Source: MnTg04 sp036443455 (lineage in GTDB: Bacteria; Pseudomonadota; Gammaproteobacteria; Steroidobacterales; MnTg04). From it: a DNA stretch of 26,524 nt. The position numbers were made by a program, and so were the translations under genes. The notes below the pieces were generated by a model. The model searched no databases. It saw only the letters and a program-made list of their open reading frames with translations, and was not told where the DNA came from. The stretch's first letter is position 1; the number at the start of each line of letters is the position of its first letter. Location: the NCBI GenBank assembly GCA_036443455.1, contig JAZFYI010000146.1, forward strand, positions 1 to 26,524. Direction: 5' to 3'. Shown piece after piece: positions 23,659-26,524 of this stretch.

Positions 23659-24843
23659 GTGGATTTTTCGCTGGTACCACAAAACGATGAAAAACAGGCA
23701 TTGCGCCTCCGCCGATTCGGCATGGCGCTGATGTCGTATGTCTTGTGGGTCTCCCTGGGTGTGGCCGGGTACCTCAGCGGAACCCTGACGCTCGACCGGG
23801 ATCTGCTGTTGTTCCTGCTCGCTGGCATTGCGGCTTCCAATCTGCTGATTTTTGTCGTTTTGCGCTCTGGTTTGAATAAGAGATTCAGCGATCCATCGCT
23901 AACGCTTTTTCAGTGCCTGGTCGCGATGTGCTGGATCCTGGCATTCATGTATCTCTCGCCACCGGCCAGAGACATAATGCTGATGATCTACGTCGTAATA
24001 ATGCTGTTCGGAATGTTCCAGTTGAGCCGCAGGGAACTCCTGCTCCTCGCAATGTTTTCGCTGGCCGGGTACGGCGCCTTGTTGTTTTTCGACGATGTCT
24101 TGCAAGCCAGCCGAGAAGTACTGACTCGCGAAGCGCTTCGTTATTCCGTTTTGACCGTGATGATCTTGTGGAGCGCCTATTTTGGCAACTACGTCGGCAA
24201 CCTCAAGCAAAAGCTCCGCCGGCAGAATCAGAGCCTCAAGCGCGCCATAGAAACCGCCACCCACCAGGCCGAGCGTGATGAACTGACCCGAACCTATAAT
24301 CGCCGTTTCATCATGGGTAGCCTGGATGAGGAAAAGGTCCGCGCCGATGAAGAAAACCGGATTTTTTCGATCTGTATTTTCGATCTCGACCATTTCAAAC
24401 GCGTCAATGACGACCACGGCCACCAGGCCGGCGACCAGGTGCTTGCGGAGTTCACGATGCGCGCCGGCGGTATCCTGCGATCGATGGACCAGGTCCGCAG
24501 GCGAGGTCATCCGATGGGCCGTTATGGTGGTGAGGAATTCATCGTGCTGCTTCCCGGCACCGGACTGCCGGGAGCTATAAATTGCGCCGAGCGCATTCGC
24601 GAACTGACTGAGAAACGGACCTTTGTTGACGATATCAAGGTCACCGTGTCGGTCGGCGTCGCCCAGTACCGGGCCGGCGAGGAAATCAAGGAAACCATTC
24701 ACCGCGCCGACGAGGCCCTGTATCGGGCCAAGGCCCTTGGCCGTAACCAGGTTTGCGCGGAGCCACGCTTGGACGGGCCCCAAGGCCTGGATACGCATTC
24801 CGAAATCGTGCTCACCGGCAGACGGAAACGCCTGACGTCCTGA
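23659..24843 (+). CDS. Membrane diguanylate cyclase (GGDEF domain)
   Basis: Makes cyclic di-GMP from two GTP. The 394-residue protein has about six membrane helices in residues 21-180, a short coiled linker (181-206), and a GGDEF domain. DELTRTYNRRFI (207-218), the metal-binding FDLDHFKRVND (241-251), GGEEF (290-294) and VTVSVGVAQY (328-337) show it should be active. The I-site RSMD (274-277) that allows product inhibition is present, but between it and RYGGEEF there are seven extra residues (RRRGHPM, 280-286). The start is a GTG at 23659 with a weak ribosome binding site. It has no EAL domain. The input signal of the membrane part is unknown. It stands alone between two intergenic gaps. Confidence 0.92.
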   Translation: MDFSLVPQNDEKQALRLRRFGMALMSYVLWVSLGVAGYLSGTLTLDRDLLLFLLAGIAASNLLIFVVLRSGLNKRFSDPSLTLFQCLVAMCWILAFMYLSPPARDIMLMIYVVIMLFGMFQLSRRELLLLAMFSLAGYGALLFFDDVLQASREVLTREALRYSVLTVMILWSAYFGNYVGNLKQKLRRQNQSLKRAIETATHQAERDELTRTYNRRFIMGSLDEEKVRADEENRIFSICIFDLDHFKRVNDDHGHQAGDQVLAEFTMRAGGILRSMDQVRRRGHPMGRYGGEEFIVLLPGTGLPGAINCAERIRELTEKRTFVDDIKVTVSVGVAQYRAGEEIKETIHRADEALYRAKALGRNQVCAEPRLDGPQGLDTHSEIVLTGRRKRLTS

Positions 24844-24987
24844 GCAAAACGCTTCGACTGCACGGTCCGCCGAGTCGCGCCTGTTTTTTCTGCCAATTCC
24901 TGTATATCCGACTAACATGCACGGCCAAGGGCCGGCTATGCTGGCGCCATCTGTAACAAGAATCGCTAAACAGAAGGGGCAACGAGT
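24844..24987 (+). other. Intergenic region upstream of the choice-of-anchor B gene
   Basis: No gene is seen in these 144 nt. There is a T6 run near 24884-24889 without a convincing stem, and a 5-bp stem CGGCC-AAG-GGCCG at 24922-24934. A TATGCT box near 24937 could be a -10 but has no good -35. AAGGGG at 24974-24979 is the ribosome binding site of the next gene. Confidence 0.3.
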
Positions 24988-26524
24988 ATGGCCATGATGA
25001 AGCGCATCATCAACGCGACAATCATTTTCCTGCTTTGCGTGGTGTACGGAACCATGGCTCATGCCGGGCAAAACCCGGGCGAGGCGTCATCGGTTAATCC
25101 AGCGATCTCAGCCGCTGTTTGCATTAATGGATTCGCCGACGGGCTACCGTGCAGCAACGTTAACGTTTTGTCGCATATTGCGCTGGACGAATTCAGTAGC
25201 AACCCGCAGCGCGCCAACGACATCTGGGGATTTTACGATCTGAATACCGAGCGCGAGTACGCGTTGATCGGTTTGGAAAACGGCGTTGCCATCGTCGATG
25301 TCTCCAACCCCTCCTCGCCGGTCGAAATCGACACCGTAGCGGGCGACAGTTCAATCTGGCGCGATATCAAGGTCTACCAGTTTTTCGATGAGACCAGCCG
25401 ACGCTTTCACGCGTTCGCCTATGTGACCACCGATAATTCGAATATCGGCCTGCGGCTCATCGATCTGTCCGGCCTGCCGCACGCGGTTAGCGGCTCGGTC
25501 ACCGTATCGCCAGAGCTGAGCGCACACAATGTCTATATCACGAACCTGGACTATACGACCAACTCGGTGGTCGATGGCGTGCCGCCGGTCCTGTACACCG
25601 CCGGCTCAGACCTGAGCAACGGCAGAATCCGCGGTTACGCCCTTGATGTGCCGACTGTATTGAGGCTTGCCGCCGACACGCCCATCGGCGGCAGCTCGCA
25701 TGATCTGAGCTCGGTAACCATTCGCGATGCACGGATCAATCAATGTCCTGGCGCAACGACGTATTGCGTGGTTTTGATCGATGCGAACGAGGACAATTTA
25801 CAAATCTGGGACGCGACCAATCCAGCGAATCCGGTGCGTCTCAGTTTGACCTCTTATGCCAATCTGGGTTTCGCACACTCGGCATGGTTCACGCGCGACG
25901 GTAATTTCGCGTTCGTCCAGGACGAACTCGACGAACTCGATTTTGGCAGCAATACCCGGTTGCGCATATTTGACATGAGCAACCTCGCACAACCCGTCCT
26001 CGCGGGAACCTGGACCGGCACCGAAGCGGCTATCGACCACAACGGCTTCGTGCGCGGCAACCGTTACTACATGGCCAATTACACGCGTGGCCTGACGATC
26101 CTGGACATCAGCAACCCGGTTCAACCGGTCGAAAGCGGGTTTCTCGATACTTTTGCGGCCAACAATTTCGCGAACTTCGCCGGGGCCTGGGGAGTTTATC
26201 CATACCTGCCCAGCGGGAACCTTTTGCTCAGCGACGTCAATAGCGGGTTGTTCGTCCTGCAAGATCGAACCCTCGACTCGGCGCAGGGTACTTTCTCGAT
26301 AACGGCAACCGGCGGCGCCAACGAAGGAAACACGCTGCAACTCACAGTCAGTCGAAGCGGCGGCAGCAGCGGTGCGGTCAGCGTCGCCTGGGACACCCAA
26401 CCGGGCTCCGCGAGCATCCTGGACTTTGTCTCCGCTGCCGGCGTTTTGAACTGGGCAGATGGCGATGCCACTGACAAGACTATTTCCATCAGCCTGATCG
26501 CCGACGGATTCGCCGAGGACCCGG
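24988..26524 (+). CDS. Secreted choice-of-anchor B family protein with Calx-beta domain (3' end missing)
   Basis: The frame opens at ATG 24988, eight bases after AAGGGG, and has no stop up to the window end, giving at least 512 residues. The N-terminus is a signal peptide (about 1-27, KRIINATIIFLLCVVYGTMAHA). A pair of cysteines follows in AAVCINGFADGLPCSNVNVL, typical of the choice-of-anchor B group. Then comes a beta-propeller with LVIVD-like blades such as NGVAIVDVSNPSSPVE, LQIWDATNPANPVRLS, LRIFDMSNLAQPVLAG and LTILDISNPVQPVES. From about residue 432 a Calx-beta domain begins (GTFSITATGGANEGNTLQLT) and continues to the edge. Proteins of this group are exported and often carry a C-terminal sorting signal, which would lie beyond the window. 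The function is unknown. The gene is easily missed because its stop is outside the window. Confidence 0.85.
   Translation, partial: MAMMKRIINATIIFLLCVVYGTMAHAGQNPGEASSVNPAISAAVCINGFADGLPCSNVNVLSHIALDEFSSNPQRANDIWGFYDLNTEREYALIGLENGVAIVDVSNPSSPVEIDTVAGDSSIWRDIKVYQFFDETSRRFHAFAYVTTDNSNIGLRLIDLSGLPHAVSGSVTVSPELSAHNVYITNLDYTTNSVVDGVPPVLYTAGSDLSNGRIRGYALDVPTVLRLAADTPIGGSSHDLSSVTIRDARINQCPGATTYCVVLIDANEDNLQIWDATNPANPVRLSLTSYANLGFAHSAWFTRDGNFAFVQDELDELDFGSNTRLRIFDMSNLAQPVLAGTWTGTEAAIDHNGFVRGNRYYMANYTRGLTILDISNPVQPVESGFLDTFAANNFANFAGAWGVYPYLPSGNLLLSDVNSGLFVLQDRTLDSAQGTFSITATGGANEGNTLQLTVSRSGGSSGAVSVAWDTQPGSASILDFVSAAGVLNWADGDATDKTISISLIADGFAEDP

Noticed and set aside
23899..25071. Minus-strand open frame (390 codons) at the right end
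   Set aside because: It is antisense to the GGDEF gene, which has complete motifs, and continues into the choice-of-anchor B start.
1..26524. parS site near parAB
   Set aside because: Three CACGTG cores were looked at (near 9685, 18865 and 19421) but none has the flanking TGTTTC/GAAACA arms, so no parS was called.

Overview
This window is about 26.5 kb of GC-rich chromosomal DNA from a proteobacterium, most likely a gammaproteobacterium. The evidence is the block around the origin and ATP synthase region, read on the minus strand: mnmG, rsmG, parA (soj), parB (spo0J), then the first 37 codons of an atpI-like gene leaving the window at position 1. The lineage below class level cannot be fixed from sequence alone. 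A free-living, aerobic, possibly marine heterotroph would fit the methylcitrate cycle, AcuI, cytochromes c and the choice-of-anchor B/Calx-beta protein, but that is inference. No insertion sequence, integrase, CRISPR array, tRNA or rRNA is visible.

Layout. Positions 1-2654 (minus) hold atpI (partial), parB, parA and rsmG, with a strong sigma70-type promoter and a structured leader in front of atpI. Positions 2651-11331 (minus) hold a membrane-anchored thioredoxin/NHL-repeat protein translationally coupled to rsmG, then (moving upstream) prpD, prpC and prpB of the methylcitrate cycle, acuI (acryloyl-CoA reductase), a metallo-beta-lactamase-fold hydrolase, two small exported monoheme cytochromes c, and a glutathione peroxidase. 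A DUF945 (YdgA-like) protein lies alone on the plus strand at 11412-12752. Positions 12774-17967 (minus) hold a complete, tightly overlapped oligopeptide ABC importer (oppA-B-C-D-F), directly downstream of mnmG (18017-19915). From about 20000 onward everything is on the plus strand: an exported alpha/beta hydrolase of the tripeptidyl-aminopeptidase-like type, overlapped by a NatA/NatB ABC exporter; then a membrane diguanylate cyclase; then a secreted choice-of-anchor B protein with a Calx-beta domain that runs off the right edge.

How the genes work together. AcuI reduces acryloyl-CoA to propionyl-CoA, and PrpC/PrpD/PrpB take propionyl-CoA through the methylcitrate cycle to pyruvate and succinate. 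No prpR-type regulator and no acnD/prpF are present, so cis-aconitate-type hydration must come from an aconitase elsewhere. A perfect 19-nt palindrome just upstream of prpB is the best candidate operator. The most striking architectural point is that mnmG and rsmG, which sit next to each other in many bacteria, are here separated by about 15.4 kb of metabolic and transport genes.

I did not find a clearly new defence or mobile system. The points most worth following are the split mnmG/rsmG locus, the acuI-prpBCD module with its palindrome, the pair of c4-like monoheme cytochromes, the hydrolase-NatAB operon with an odd leader, and an insertion between the I-site and active site of the diguanylate cyclase.
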